Positions 20,424 through 33,242 are shown, counted from the first letter of the stretch. The stretch: 64,000 nt of DNA from Wallemia ichthyophaga EXF-994 (GCF_000400465.1 NW_008806294.1:62001-126000); one strand, 5' to 3'. Made by a program: numbers and translations. The notes: a model not told the origin generated them from the sequence alone.

Positions 20424-23400
20424 ATGGAAGATGCCTTGTTCAAAATCAGGTGTCACTTGAATTCTAAGCTGCCCAATCAGAGGCAACCAGCGTTGCTCCT
20501 CGTTGCTCTCGAGGAAACTATCAAAGAACAATCCCCAGAGCAATCTCAAAGCCCACTGCCAATCAGCTACCACAGCTTAATCTTGAGTACTCTCGATGAA
20601 GCAATCAGCTCAAATAATACTGAGATCATCTCCTCTGCAATATACTTGGAAGCCACCGTTATCAAATTCATCGACAAGAAGATATTGCACAACCAATATC
20701 AAATCTTTGAATCCCTATTGCAGCTACTGAGCAAGTTCACTAGCAACACTCCCACTCTCAAGTCCTTACTTGTTGTCTACGAGGAGTTCTTTAAATCCTT
20801 AGACACCCAACAACTCCAATTATCCTCCTTCAAATCTGCTTATAATGACATATTGAAGCTATCCATCGACAACAGACCAAAAGTTAGAAAACTGGCTCAA
20901 TTTTCAATCTCAAACATCCTCACAGACACCCCCAATCATCCACACACTTACCTTCCTATAACCACCTCTTGGGTTATCAAGTCTTTCAACGATTTGGTTA
21001 AAAGATCCACACACGCCCCTTCTGAATCTGGTATTCACTTGTGTGCCTTTGTGCACTCACTCGATTCCATCTGGCCAATTCAATCCCTCCCTAAATTGGC
21101 TAATTCCCTCTTAAACACTCCACACCTCGGCAATTCATACCTCACTTCATCCTCCTACCACCTTCTCAGTCAATTACTCGCCAACAAATCCTCTCACACC
21201 ACCTTCGATCAAGAGAAGCTCAAAACTCTCGTCGATTCCATCACTTCTTCTCTCCCTAAACCTGATGACACCCTTTTGCTCTCTCCTTGGCTCGGTATAC
21301 TTGACGCTGCAATCTCTGCATACGCTAGACTTGACCCAAATGCTGCCGCTCTTGTTATTTTGAACGTTTGGCCGAAAATTTTCAATTCTCACGGTCTAGC
21401 CAGTACCAGCACCGATGTGCGTAAATCTGCCGAAATTGCATGCTGTGGTATCATCAGATGGGGTGTGAGTTTGGATATGATAAAGAACACTATAGACAAC
21501 AACGGTGGTGTCAACCTATCTCCGATCCTCGACTCTATTCTCGCAAGCTTAAAGGGTATCTCACACCGTCACTCCATTCCAAACGTCCTCAATGTTCTCA
21601 ACGCGCTCATCAGCAAACTTAGAGTGCGTTTCTCATATCCAGGCCCAACAGCAGCACAGTGTGAGTCAGCTTGAGAACTCTTGATACACATCAACTAACC
21701 ACCTCATCTTAGCTCTCATCGCACCACATCTCACAACTATCGCCGATCTCCGCCAGATGCCAAACTTCGAATACAGGGAGAAGACGGACGATGTATTTGG
21801 TATGGCATTGGAAGTGTGTGGACCAGCCTATGTGCTTGAACTCCTCCCTCTCAATCTCAGCCCATCTCTCCAAGCCAAGGGCAAAGAAGGCCGTGCGTAT
21901 CTGCTGCCAATTATGCGCTCACGCATAACCAACACCTCTCTCAACTACTTTGTCAAAGAATTGGTCCCACTCTCATCGCAGATGTTCGAGTTCGCCTCGC
22001 AGTCCAAAAACCAGGGCAAGGAACTCGAAGCAAAGATATACAGCACTTTGATGGAGCAGATCTGGAACACCTTCCCCTCATTCTGCAATCTGCCAGTAGA
22101 TATGACTGTTGGTTTGAATGATGAGTTCGCAAGCATGCTCAGCAATGTACTCTACTCGCAGCCTCAGTTGAGGTCATTCGTGTTGAAAGGACTGCGCAAC
22201 CTCATCGAAAAGAATGTATCTTTGCAAAAGTCACAGGGACCAACAGAGGAGCTCAAGAAAGCGTTCAATGGAATGGGTCAAGAGGAGGCAACAGTCAACA
22301 TCAATTACCTCAAGACCATCGCACCAAATCTTCTCTCAGTGCTATTTGACCTTTTCGGCACAGTCAGCAGGGAAAGCAGAGGTATGGTTGGTGAAGTTAT
22401 AGCCGACTACCTAACCATAGCCTCTGAAAAGGTTTGTTGGGTGCTGGGATGATAGCATTCTCTCGCTAACACGCACACAGGACATTAGCGGCACGTATAA
22501 GAAGATGTCCAAGTCACTCCTTGAGACGCTCCCACAGCACAACGTCAAGATGGCGAAAGCAGCGAAATCTAACAAGACATTCAACGCAGCATCTGACAAT
22601 CTAGTAGCACCACACACGACGATGGATCTGCTAATCCTACTCTCACCCCATCTCAGTGCAAAATTGGGTGCAAATGCCTGGGAACTCGCTACGTCTGAGC
22701 AGGTGCTAATGAGCGAAGACCAGGCTGTTCAGAAAAAGGCTTACAGGATGCTCAACAGACTGTGCGAGAACCACAGCGGACTCTTCACACATGACGGCAG
22801 CAGAATCGAGAAAGCCATCAACACACTCACTAACACTGACAATATCAGCGGTGGTGTGAAGAGAGATCGCTTAGAGGTATTCACGCTGCTTGTGCGGTTC
22901 ATACCGTCAGATAAACTCCACTATATCGTTTCTGTCGTCCCCGAAGCGGTGCTTGGAGTGAAGGAGACTAACGAGAGAGCGCGATCTGCTGCATTCGAGC
23001 TGTTATTAGAATTAGGGAGTAAAATGGCACGCGGTGGCAAGATAGAGAGGGGTGTGATGGGTGAACATGAGCATGAAGCTGATGGGATGGAAGCAGAAGC
23101 AGCAACATCAACTGAGACAGTGGATGCCGATATCAATGAATATTTCACCATCCTCTCAGCAGGTCTAGCTGGTTCTACGCCGCATTTCATCTCTGCCACG
23201 CTCACGTCTCTTGCGCGCGTTCTCTTCGAATTCAAAGAGTCAATCGACACAGCTCTAGTGGATAATCTGCTTGGCACGCTGCACATCTTCGTCGGTAGCA
23301 CCAACAAAGAAATCGTCAAGTCAGGTATCGGGCTGGTCAAGGTGGCTATAACGTCGCTCTCCTCGGAATTAGTTTTCGCGCATCTCGCCACTCTCATACC

Positions 23401-24426
23401 CGCGCTGCTTGGATGGAAGAGCGAGAACAAGAATCACTTCAAGGCGAATATCCGCCATATATTCGAGCGTCTAGTGAAGAAGTTCGGAGTCGATGTTGTC
23501 GATGCGCATACACCGGCTGCGGACAAGAAACTCATAAGCAATATCCGCAAGCGCACACAGAGAGCGAAGAAGGGGAAGAGTGACAAGGATAGAGAGGACG
23601 AAGGCGACATGCTCGACCAGGATGAAGATGCAGGCAAGAAAGCTAAAGGCACGGACGCGTTCGAAGACGCTCTCTACGGATCTGAGTCTGAGTTCGAGGA
23701 GAGCGACGACGAAGATGGCAAGGAGAAGGGCGCTAAAGGTACTGGCAAAGACAAAGGCGGTAGAAAGGGTGCGAAGAAGAATACCAACAACGCTTCTGAT
23801 ACTTACATACGTGAGGATGATGGCGAACTTGTCGATCTGCTCGATAAGAGCGCTATTAATAACCTCACCTCATTCGATCCATCCAAGCAATCAAAGAGGA
23901 AACAACCAGGCCAGGAAGCGCAGAAATATGAGCTCGACGATATGGGCAAGTTGGTCATCAAGGATGATGACAACAAGGAAGCAGAAGAACAACCTGACAA
24001 GGTCGCCGGTTCTGCCTACATCCACAACTTGGAATCAGAAGATGGTATCACGATGGGCAAGGATGGTAGAGTGAGATTCAACAAGAAGAAACGCGACAGG
24101 AGCGTCGAAGGTGATGACGATGACGATGCTCAAACTGATGTCAAGATGAATGACGATAGTGATGCTTCCAAGAAGAAGAAAAAGAACAAACAGGGCACTG
24201 TGGGTGTTGGAAAAGAATTCAAATCAAAGGTGGGTGAAGAAATGAGTTTAAATAACTTAAAACTAACCTCATAATACAGCGTGCAGGCGGCGATGTTACT
24301 GCTAAAGGCGGCCAGCAACCTTATGCTTACGTACCTCTCAACCAGACCAAAAAGCTCAGCAGAGGTGGCCAGGGTCCTCGTCTTGATGTCACTGGTAAGA
24401 AGAAGGGTAGATCTGGAAAAAAGTAG
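20424..24426 (+). CDS. RRP12: Ribosomal RNA-processing protein 12 (Rrp12)
   Basis: Rrp12 is a large HEAT-repeat protein needed for nuclear export of both pre-ribosomal subunits. Exons run about 20424..21660, 21713..22431, 22481..24230 and a last one to TAG 24424..24426. The N-terminus (FKIRCHLNSKLPNQRQPALLLVALEETI) and helical repeats fit the family. In the middle are FEYREKTDDVFGMALEVCGPAYVLELLPLN and GRAYLLPIMRS. The C-terminal third turns acidic/basic and disordered after RLVKKFGVDVVDAH...ISNIRKRTQRAKK, with EDALYGSESEFEESDDE. The last exon carries the conserved GGDV...PYAYVPLNQTKK tail. Confidence 0.93.
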
Positions 24427-24885
24427 CCAATTATATAGAGTAGTATTTATTTTGGATCAATTTAATTTATGTCATTCAATAAAATGTCCATGTATAGATG
24501 GTTTAGAGTACAATGTGTGTTTGCAAGATTTGCTAGTGTCCTGTTTCGTTACGGAGTTTTGCTTTTGTTCGTTATTGGTGGTGTCGTTAGTATTACTGCT
24601 GTTGCGATTACTACTAGCGCGCGCGACTGGCACCTAGTCAAGAAGACTAAAACTACATATATAAGATGTTTATCTTGTTTCTTTTCGTAAATGTAGAATT
24701 GATTATTGCCGTACATGCGTTGCTTGCTCTTGTTATTCGTATGTGAACTATTAAGAGGTTTCACGTGGTCATCTGGAGACTTATAATTTTCACCTGGATG
24801 CCTGGGAGGCTTTGCTTCACCACCCGAGGCCTTGTGGATTAGCGGTAAATATATCATATCCTCCCAATTTTTGTATACTGTTGTA
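24427..24885. other. Intergenic region with one weak open frame
   Basis: Convergent 3' flanks of RRP12 and the gene ending at 24886. A 102-codon ATG frame on the minus strand (24549..24857) has one hydrophobic stretch (HLIYVVLVFL) but no family match and an unlikely position across both 3' UTRs. I do not call it a gene. Confidence 0.35.
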
Positions 24886-25767
24886 TTATTCTGCTCCTCT
24901 CTCCCTGTCCATCTCCTTGGCTGCTAATTTTCTCTCTTCTGTCTCATCCCCTGTCTCCTCCTCAATATTCTCCTCATCGCTGACATCACAGTCTGCAATA
25001 AATCTGCGATCATCGAGTTCTCCTCCACGTAAGACAATTTTCTCATTTAACTCCAGCAAATGCTTCGCGTTATTATCATCCTCTTCGAGCTTCGAGCCTG
25101 GATCAACGCAGTCGGACGGAGGGAAGGAGGTATATGGGTATGGTGTTGTTAACAGATCGATTTTGCTCATCGTGAGTGGCATACTTGGCGCGCTGTCGAA
25201 GATGCTGACTTGAGGTATCTTACTGTGGAAATACAACTGCTGTCTATGTTCAAGAAGAACGTCGTTTATCATTTTCGAACTGTACGGTAATATCTCAGTG
25301 CAGCTCTGGACAAGTGTTGCGGGGATATAGCAACCTGTTACCATCATTCTGGAGAGAGCGGTCGCGATCTTGGCATTATGTGGATCGTGATAGATTATAA
25401 CTGCGTATCTAGAGTTGCTAAGGGGTTTGTTCGTCTCTATGTGGATGTGACGAATAGGACCTAGATGATTGAGAGGGTACACTACATCAATGCTGTAAAG
25501 ACCCACCAGCTGATCTGAATACACCAATCAATGACATATCCGTTGCTAAATCCGGCTTATAATTACACCATCAATGTTTGTCAACAACATCTTGAGCTCA
25601 CAGGTGTCAGACACGTTGTCTACGCATATAGTACTCCCTATCCGCTTTTCGTAGTAATTATACTCATCTTTGAGACTTTACCAACTTTCGTTGCTCCCGA
25701 AGCTCCCAAAGCTCCTCCTATTAAAGGAAACGCGTGAACGTAAAGGCGACGAGTTCATAGACATCAT
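24886..25767 (-). CDS. Hypothetical protein with a possible RRM-like/calcipressin-like fold
   Basis: The long 3' exon (down to 24886) reads LVGLYSIDVVYPLNHLGPIRHIHIE, then SRYAVIIYHDPHNAKIATALSR, QLYFHSKIPQVSIF, a Pro-rich TPYPYTSFPPSD and an acidic/basic C-terminal tail. Upstream mini-exons in compatible sequence give MMSMNSSPLRSRVSFNRRSF (ATG 25767) and STICVDNVSDTCELKMLLTNIDGVIIS. The beta-alpha-beta pattern with a GPI-centred loop and a later YF motif loosely resembles calcipressin/RCAN proteins, which inhibit calcineurin, but the hallmark SPP motif is not clear. Exon joins before 25500 are not fully resolved. Confidence 0.5.
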
Positions 25768-25975
25768 ATGCATTGATGCCGTGTAAAGCGCAATTTAAAT
25801 TGCCTGGTAATGTTGGTTGTATTGATATCCCTAAAAAGAAAGACAAGACAAAGACAAGAGTAATTCAATAAAATTGCATTAGATAATAATAATTACAAAG
25901 CATTACACATTTCGTCATTTCAGTTTGTGTGTCTAGTTGCGTCCAATTGCGTTTGTCGCGTCAATCACTTCACCC

Positions 25976-26752
25976 TTAGTAGATGAGGAAACCACCGTCA
26001 ACAAAGACTTCAGAACCAGTCATGTAGCTTGCGAGCTCTGAGAGCAAGAAGACGACTGGTGATGCTTGTTCACTTGGTTCAGAGAATCTCTTCATTGGAA
26101 CCAATTGTGATTGAGCGTTAAGGATCTTTGGATCCATACCTTGAGTTTGGTCAGTCTTGATGAAACCTGGTGATGCAATGTTCACTCTGATGCCGTGCTC
26201 AATCCACTCAGCAGCAAGACCCTTGGCAACTGAGCTGACAGCAGCCTTGGATGCGTTGTAGAATACTTGACGGAGTGGGTCAGCTGGTCCTTGGACGTTG
26301 TAAATTTGTGATGACATGGATGCGATCATAACGATGGATCCCTTCTTATATCCAGTCTCGACCCACTTCTTAGCAGCTGCCTTGGCAATGTTGAATGAAC
26401 CGAGAACGTTGATCTTCATGATGTAATCGAAAGTTTCTTCGTTTTGCTCAAATGCTGGCTTTGGTACGGAGACACCTGCGTTGCAAACAACACCTGCAAC
26501 CTCACCGAAGTCTTTGATGATTTGTGCAAATGTCTCGTCAACCTTGCTTTCAATACCAACATCACATTGGTATGACTTGGCCTTGACGTTGAACTCCTTA
26601 GCGATAGCATCAGCTGCTGCTGAAGCCTCTGAGCGAGAGAGCATGACAACGTTACCGCCAGCTCTGGCGACGTCCTTGGCAATGGCGTTGCCTAATCCCT
26701 TGTTTCCACCGGTGACGACGTAGGTCTTGTTGCTGAAATCAATGCCGATCAT
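25976..26752 (-). CDS. Short-chain dehydrogenase/reductase, NADP-mannitol dehydrogenase/sorbose-reductase-like
   Basis: An intronless 258-residue classical SDR, unusual among the intron-rich neighbours. It has the cofactor motif TGGNKGLG, the NAG motif in VVCNAGVS, and the catalytic Ser in IASMSSQ with Tyr/Lys in YNASK. PGFIKTDQTQGM and the C-terminal SYMTGSEVFVDGGFLIY follow. The ATG at 26752 (MIGIDFSNKTYVVTGG) is the natural start; the open frame further upstream runs into the promoter. The closest groups I know are fungal NADP-dependent mannitol dehydrogenases and L-sorbose reductases. Mannitol metabolism matters in osmotic stress, but substrate identity is inference. Confidence 0.88.
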   Translation of the reverse strand: MIGIDFSNKTYVVTGGNKGLGNAIAKDVARAGGNVVMLSRSEASAAADAIAKEFNVKAKSYQCDVGIESKVDETFAQIIKDFGEVAGVVCNAGVSVPKPAFEQNEETFDYIMKINVLGSFNIAKAAAKKWVETGYKKGSIVMIASMSSQIYNVQGPADPLRQVFYNASKAAVSSVAKGLAAEWIEHGIRVNIASPGFIKTDQTQGMDPKILNAQSQLVPMKRFSEPSEQASPVVFLLSELASYMTGSEVFVDGGFLIY

Positions 26753-27103
26753 TTTGTTCTTGTTTTGAAGATGAAAGTTGTAAAGAAACAAGCTGTGGAT
26801 CTGTGGATATTTATGTCTGTGGAGTGCAACCCTAGCATCATTACAATAAAAATCGATCTGATTAACAAATCTAGCCTGAAAATGAGCAGTATGATTGCAA
26901 GAGCTAGCCTTCATCCCACGCTATCTTTGCGCTATTCTTCGATGTGTCAAAATTTTGCGATTTTACGCCAACAGCAGGTGGGGTAAGGCGTAATAATTAC
27001 GTATTACATTCCCCAAAGATCACTAGAATGAATGAGGCATCATAAGGCTGTGAATCGCTGAGTAAGCGAACTTTCTAGCAAGATCTACCGCAACTCCTCG
27101 GAG

Positions 27104-27111
27104 TGACGTCA
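27104..27111. promoter_or_regulatory. CRE palindrome TGACGTCA
   Basis: A perfect 8-bp CRE site lying about 350 bp upstream of the SDR start codon. It is bound in fungi by Atf1/Sko1-class bZIP factors. A related TTACGTCA lies at 27277..27284. Involvement with the SDR gene is inference. Confidence 0.35.
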
Positions 27112-27276
27112 TCTCCGGATAGCGCCCATGATGTAGTGGGTGTGTAGTGGGTGGACGGACAGGAAAACTAAAATCTTTCAATTCGTCACCGCAGATTTCG
27201 GCACATGAATAGGTTAGCTTACCCTGGCAATTGAGCTTGGTGCAAACGCCGAGCGAAAACAACAAACGGATGTCAA

Positions 27277-27284
27277 TTACGTCA
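27277..27284. promoter_or_regulatory. CRE-like element TTACGTCA
   Basis: Second bZIP-type site upstream of the SDR gene, about 170 bp from the first; one mismatch to the CRE palindrome. Confidence 0.3.
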
Positions 27285-28111
27285 CTGATTTTTATATCAC
27301 TTGAAGTAGCATACAGAGAAATTGCTTTTAAAGCGATAGCCACTTTTTCCCTTTAAGCATCATAGCGGCGTCGTTTCTACAGGAAATGCAAAAAAAGAAT
27401 TGTTTAGCTCCGGTCGGGAAGATTGCAAGTTTTCATCTGTGTTGGCATATTAAATATATGCGCTTACCCAAGATCAATGTAGCCAAGACTGGCAGTTTTC
27501 AAGTTAAAGCATTGTCACTTGATAGATAGGCATTATGAGATATAGTTAAATAGTTACAAACAGACCCAAAAGCCAAATACCCCTATCGCTCTGACGCAAA
27601 TACGTTGGTTGATGAATAGGAATAGCTGTCGGAATGATTAGGTGTTTTCGTTGATCAGAGGCTTCCAGATTCGATTAGCTACAAAGATCTTGACATATAC
27701 ATAGGTGAGAGTGCAGTACGTGATGAAAATGATTTATTCGACGAATGTTCAACATTGAAATCCAATTCATTCCTATCACCTGTCTCACCCATCCCTAGAT
27801 AACTGTCAAGATTTTTCAGCTAATTGAATTTAAAAGAGACATTGAAAGTCAGCAAACAGAAACTTCTCACATTTTGTAGCGACGAAAACTTTCACCTTTT
27901 TACACATGGATCATCTCACGGCGTCTTTCCAACGATAATAATGCTATTTCAAGATTTTCAGTCGTCATTTTCTTCCAAAAACACTTCTTGTCTCTAGTAT
28001 TATCCCTGTTAGCCAGCCAACACCCGTACACGAAGAAAATTTTGTACTACGTAGGTTAAATAAAGTTAATATTATAATATAAACATTTTAAATACAGACC
28101 ACGCAAACCAT

Positions 28112-31100
28112 CTAAAACTTGGAGCGCAAGTATAGCTGAAGTTGGCTCAGTTGCTCTCTGATCTCTTTGACATCGATAGGTGCGGAGATATTAGCATAGG
28201 GAGCACTTGAAAGGAGAGCGAGATATTCCGAGACGCTTTCATCGACTCTGCGGATGGGCAGGGCGCCCTGACCGGTGGCGAAGTTGAGTGTGTGCGACCT
28301 CAGCCAAGCCTCCACCATAACGACGACATCAGCAACGAGAAACACGATAGCGTTTTGTGTCTGCCATGGAGGTATTTGAGACTCGAGCATCGTATCCATA
28401 ACTTCATAAATAGCTGCATATGGTACGCCTGCGTCGTTGAGCGTCGTAGGTACCCAACCAGCCTTCTTCACGCCATGCTCATAGCTGTACTGCTCGAGGA
28501 TGTTTATGACGGTGTCTGTGGTCTGTTAGTGGATGCAATGGTAATGATAATGCCACGGGTTGACCTACCTAACGGGAATGATATCTTGGATGGGTAGAAA
28601 CGACGCGCGAGTGAGTACACTACCCCAGCAACAGCATCAAATCGCTCATCAGGCTGCAGCTCCACATTTAAATAGTGAGTGTGTTCCACTAACACTTCCC
28701 ATGTCTGCGCTATCAGACTAGGGTCGTAGAAATCAGCAATGTGGAAAATAAGTAGCTGCACCTCAAGCAAAGCTAGTGGTTCAGCGAACTCTCTGAAAAG
28801 CTCACTGACATTATACAAACGCTGTTCGAGCATTTGTTGCATATTTTGCTTGGCGTCGGGCGCAACTTCCGTGTGTTCCTTCACTGCACGGTAGATCTCC
28901 ACCTGTACTTGTGCAACCTCAATCTTTTCCTCGAGGTTGGTCATGAACTCTACATCACCAATATCAGACGCAGAAGCGGGATGACGTTGTGATTTTGCAT
29001 TCGAAAGTGCGAGTGAGAGGTACTCGAGACGTCTCGATAAAGATAAGGGGAACTCGACAGAATCTGCCAGAGATGCTAAAACTCTGGCTGCATCGTAGAA
29101 ACGCGACCTGCGCACGTAAAACTGCCAAAGCAGCTCGCATTTCTCGAGTGTGAGTGGGTCTCTCATGAGATGTTGTTCGAGATATGGCGACTGTATGTCT
29201 AGCAGGAGATCAGTCAGACCCTGAGAAACCAACCAATCATAAAAACAAGAGTGGAAAACAGCGTCATATGATTCTATCGCACGTCTAAACGCATTGCGAC
29301 GGTACTGCTCGACCTCTTCCACTCTTTCATGTTTCGACACTGCCTGCTCCACCTTGTCCTTAGCCTCGGCAAGTGTTTCGAAAATGCACTCGTAACAGCT
29401 CTGACGGCGCTTGTATGCATGTACTCTAGTATCATTGTGCACCTCGATAGGGACTTCCAGTTTACTGTTAGGTTGGAAATAAACACTTCTGCCCTCATTC
29501 CAGAATTGTAATCCTAACTCCGCTGCGTCCCACTCTCTTGCGCAGATGAGCGACAAATCTATAGCTCCAGATGCAAATTCTAACAGTCTATACTCCGTGA
29601 TAACCTCTTTGAGCTTCTCGATGGATAAATTTCTGGCTGCCTTTCCAAACAATCTCAAACTCTCTCTTAAAATGGTACCACGCTCAGCTTTATCTCTTGT
29701 TTCGTGTGCTTTTCTAACATTCTCGATGGCTTTATACAGCAAGACATCGTCTGCTGAACAGAAAGATCCGCAACGTTGTTGAAGAATTTCGGAGATAGCG
29801 TCGATTGAGATTTGTTTCGAAATTTGCTGATTAATTACTTCATTTACGACATTTCTTGCGATATCCCGGCCGTGGTTTGTTGTCAACAAATCGACGTATG
29901 TCAGATTAAGGAACTGCTCTTGAAGATTTTGTTCACAGTGTGAAAGCGTTTCCGAGAGGTTATAGTCGATAAGCAGTAGAATGAAGGATATGCCTTCGAT
30001 GCACTGCTTTATAAGATGATCAATACCAATCAAAGACGCATGCTCAGCTTTCCATGCGGACTGATCAGTGCGATCGCGTGAGTCGCCTGCTGTCGTTGCG
30101 AATAATTGCTGATTGCTTTTTAAGAAAACTTGTAAATCTGCTATATTCCTCTGCGCATTGGACAAAAGCGTATCTGAGATGTTACTAATTTGGCGACGAA
30201 GGTTGAAATTGGTTGGGGATAACTTGGTCACCTTCTCCTTCCATATTGGACGCAAGAGGCGTGAGAGGTAGAGAACCAATCCGTTGTGACGACCACTAAA
30301 CAATATTTCAGTATTTGTAGAGAGAGCTATTAAAAATGTCAGCTTGTAAACGACTGCAAACAAACCACCTCACCATCTAAATTCATACTCGTAGCCGCAG
30401 CTGGGTATCCTCTATCAATGGAGACAGGCCTACCGCCAAAGTCATAAAAGAGTCTTCTGGCACTCTGAGTGATATCGGCGGAGAGAGTTGCAGGAGGAGC
30501 AGGCTCAGTTGCGATATTTGATCCAGCCGGATAGAGGTCCTCACCCATCGACAGAGCAATTGGGTTACCAGCAGCAATCGCCAATGCCATTGCACATGAC
30601 TGATCTTTACCGAAATTGTTGAAGAAGGAGACAATTTCTTGATCTCTGCTACTAGTGCTGCTTGATTCGAGGATGTTTCTCAAAACGTCGACTGGACGCT
30701 GTTTTGCTATTACACTCAATCCCATGTTGGTAAGAACAAGAAAGCGTCTTGGAAGATAAGCTGTTTGTACCGTCAGCTCACTCATCGCTACTTGCTCCTT
30801 GCCTTGTAATCCTTTGCGCATTGATTGGGGAAGTTTATTTGCATTAGCTAACATGCTGCTCTCTTCGCCAATTGCCCATGTCCTACCTTCCAAGATAAGA
30901 TTGGAGGCACCTTCGACAAGAGATGGTCTGACATTTGCGGTTGTTGTTGTCGTCACTGTTGGTGCTACCGGTTGTTGCTGTGGTATAGTCAAACCAGCAG
31001 TACCGACGTCCTGGCCTGTGCATAACAAGCTGTCAAATTCTTCAGAGTTTGCTGATGCAGCAATGTACAAACCGTGACCGTAGTAGATAGAATCGGAGCT

Positions 31101-32289
31101 GATAAGATTCTTAATAGTGTTCTGATTAGGCTGGGTGGACTGAGGAGGAGGTCTGACGTGGAGCAATTCGAGACCAGTTGGAGCGGCAGAGGGCGAAGGG
31201 GTCATGTAAAAGCCATATGAGCGACGATGGTGTGTAAAGTAGAGTCTGACGCCGGTGGAAGTAACAGCCATCAAGTGAACAGACGAGGACTCTGCTGGTG
31301 AAATGACGAAAATGCGCTTAATGGAGAAAGTGCGCTGATCTAATATCTGAGGGAAACCGGGACAGAGCATGGCAGCCTGTCTGGCGATTTCAGAAGCGGA
31401 TGCGACCTTTTGAGTAGCGTGGCCATCCTTACCAAGGTGGTATAGCTCGATAACGGAGTTTGAAGAGAGTGTGTAGAGGCAATTCCGGGCGTCATCGATG
31501 GCCAAACCAATGATAGGATCAGTAGAAGATTGCTTGAGGAACGTAGGCACAAAGTTAGCAATAGGGGAGGCAGAGTGATTCGACAAGCTGCAGCGACTCT
31601 TGAACCAGCCTTCTTCAGCTTGGTAGTTGAGTTCGTAGAGACAACTGTCAGAACCAGAGAGGAAGATTCTACCGTCTTGGGTGCTAGTAATTGAGACCAT
31701 ATCGACGCCATCCGTGTTTACGGATATCCCAGTGGAGTACAGAGCCAGCTCCCTGGACGGGGAAGGAGCGGCAGAGAGACCCAACAAAGACACGGTAGAA
31801 GAAGTGCAAATTACGAGTAAATGCTTGATAGTTTCTACGAAGACGCCAGGCTTTGGCTTAACGAGACCAACGGTGACTATGAGTTCTGGTAAATCTTCGT
31901 ACGAGGCAAAGTCAATGCCATCGACGTAATCCCACAAGTAGAGCTTGTTGTCTATAGTGATCCAAGCTCTGTCGATATCTGGGAACAAGCCCATGAAGCA
32001 ACGGCATTGCAGTCTGTTGTATTGCTCGAACAGGCTATCTGGGAGGTGGATAGTTTTGCGCTTAACGAACGCGTTCCAGGAAGGGGAAGGTGGGAGTGTG
32101 TAAGAGGTGCTTGCGGATGCTGTATAAGGTGTTAGCGGGTTGTTGTAGCTGGTAACATCTGGTAATATCTACCGACTCACAATTAATCAAATCATCCAAT
32201 TCTGGTATTTGTTCTGCGTCTTTGGTAAGCCATTCATTTATACAGCTACGCGCTTCATCCAATGGCTTGTAGAATGCTTCTAACGACAT
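28112..32289 (-). CDS. NUP170: Nucleoporin of the Nup155/Nup157/Nup170 family
   Basis: An inner-ring scaffold nucleoporin of the nuclear pore. Four main exons are 32289..about 32180, about 32120..30375, about 30330..28590 and about 28520..28112. The first large exon carries the beta-propeller with the family signature MGLFPDIDRAWITIDNKLYLWDY, preceded by LPDSLFEQYNRLQCRCF. FASYEDLPELIVTVGLVKPKPGVF follows. The second half is alpha-solenoid, including LEQHLMRDPLTLEKCELLWQFYVRR. The total of roughly 1300 residues is normal for the family. The ATG at 32289 gives MSLEAFYKPLDEARSCI. Confidence 0.95.
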
Positions 32290-32463
32290 GGCTTGGTTGA
32301 TTCAAGAGAAGGTGTATATATGAAATTCAAAAATACATGTCAAGTACAATTTCTTACGCTTCCTTGTATGGATATGTTAGCTTTGGGCTATCTTTGCGAC
32401 GCCAGAGCTTCTTTCTGTCGCGATGTAATGTCAGAAGCCGTTGGAGAGGATATGTGCTTATCC

Positions 32464-33242
32464 TTACTTTTTACCACTGCGATCTTCACCCCAAACTTCA
32501 ATAGCGTGTTTTGCTTTAAATTCGCGTATGAATCGAGGATCCCTGGTTTGTGGATTTCTTTGTGAGCTTATTCGAGCAACAGCACGCGTAATAGCAAGCA
32601 CAGAAGCACGAAAAACTCACCAGAGTTCACTGGCAATTCCAAGATCCTTGCAGCATCTCATGAGTGCATTCGATTTAGCCGCTTCTGTCGCGGTTGATAT
32701 TCCCGTTGGATCAAAGTACTCCTGTTCTCCACGAGCGATGGAGAATAGTCTACCACCACAAACCAGTGCGTATTCTCTGCTAACTATTTTACTATCGACT
32801 TGTACGCTCGTACGTGGTGCCAATCCCCATCCACCTGGACCAAAAGCCTTATTGAGTATGCGTCTGTATTTAATTTCAGGGAGGTATATCAAGCCATCTA
32901 TCATAATAAACCGGTTAAATCGGCTGTTGAGATTCATTGTTTTCACCCACCGGGCTTCACTTCAACGTCAAGCTGGTCGACTGGTTGTGTGAGCAACTTC
33001 TCCACTTCAGGTTCAACGCGCTGGGTGGAAAGGCCACTAAAGCTCTTACTCCAGTCATCACTGAACAATGTCGCGTCTTCCGGCTGCTGTTGTAGTTCTT
33101 GTTGTGGCTGTTGTTGTGGATATTGTTGTGGTTTCTGCGTTGCTGGTGATGCCGATGCCGATGCCGATGGGGGCTTAAACGCAACTCTAGACTGAAACCT
33201 CAGTGTATTCGTTGATATTCCCCGTGAGGATATTTTCCACAT
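32464..33242 (-). CDS. MGM101: Mitochondrial genome maintenance protein Mgm101
   Basis: Mgm101 is a Rad52-related single-strand annealing protein of the mitochondrial nucleoid. The ATG at 33242 ([23 protein letters not shown]) starts a basic, acid-free leader typical of a mitochondrial presequence; the open frame upstream begins with a non-ATG codon. A Gln/Pro-rich spacer follows. The core reads [61 protein letters not shown] and, after the last intron, [13 protein letters not shown], ending at TAA 32464. Three exons. Confidence 0.95.

Larger units (their letters stand above)
26753..28111. other. 1.36-kb intergenic region upstream of the SDR gene
   Basis: The longest clean gap in the left half of the window. 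It contains CRE-type elements (see separate entries), AT-rich stretches and several short open frames that I do not consider genes, for example 27023..27343 on the minus strand, which has no family and no start context. The size suggests an extended promoter for the SDR gene. Confidence 0.45.

Noticed and set aside
24549-24857. 102-codon ATG frame on the minus strand with one hydrophobic stretch
   Set aside because: It sits in the convergent 3' flanks of two genes and has no recognisable domain; too weak to call.
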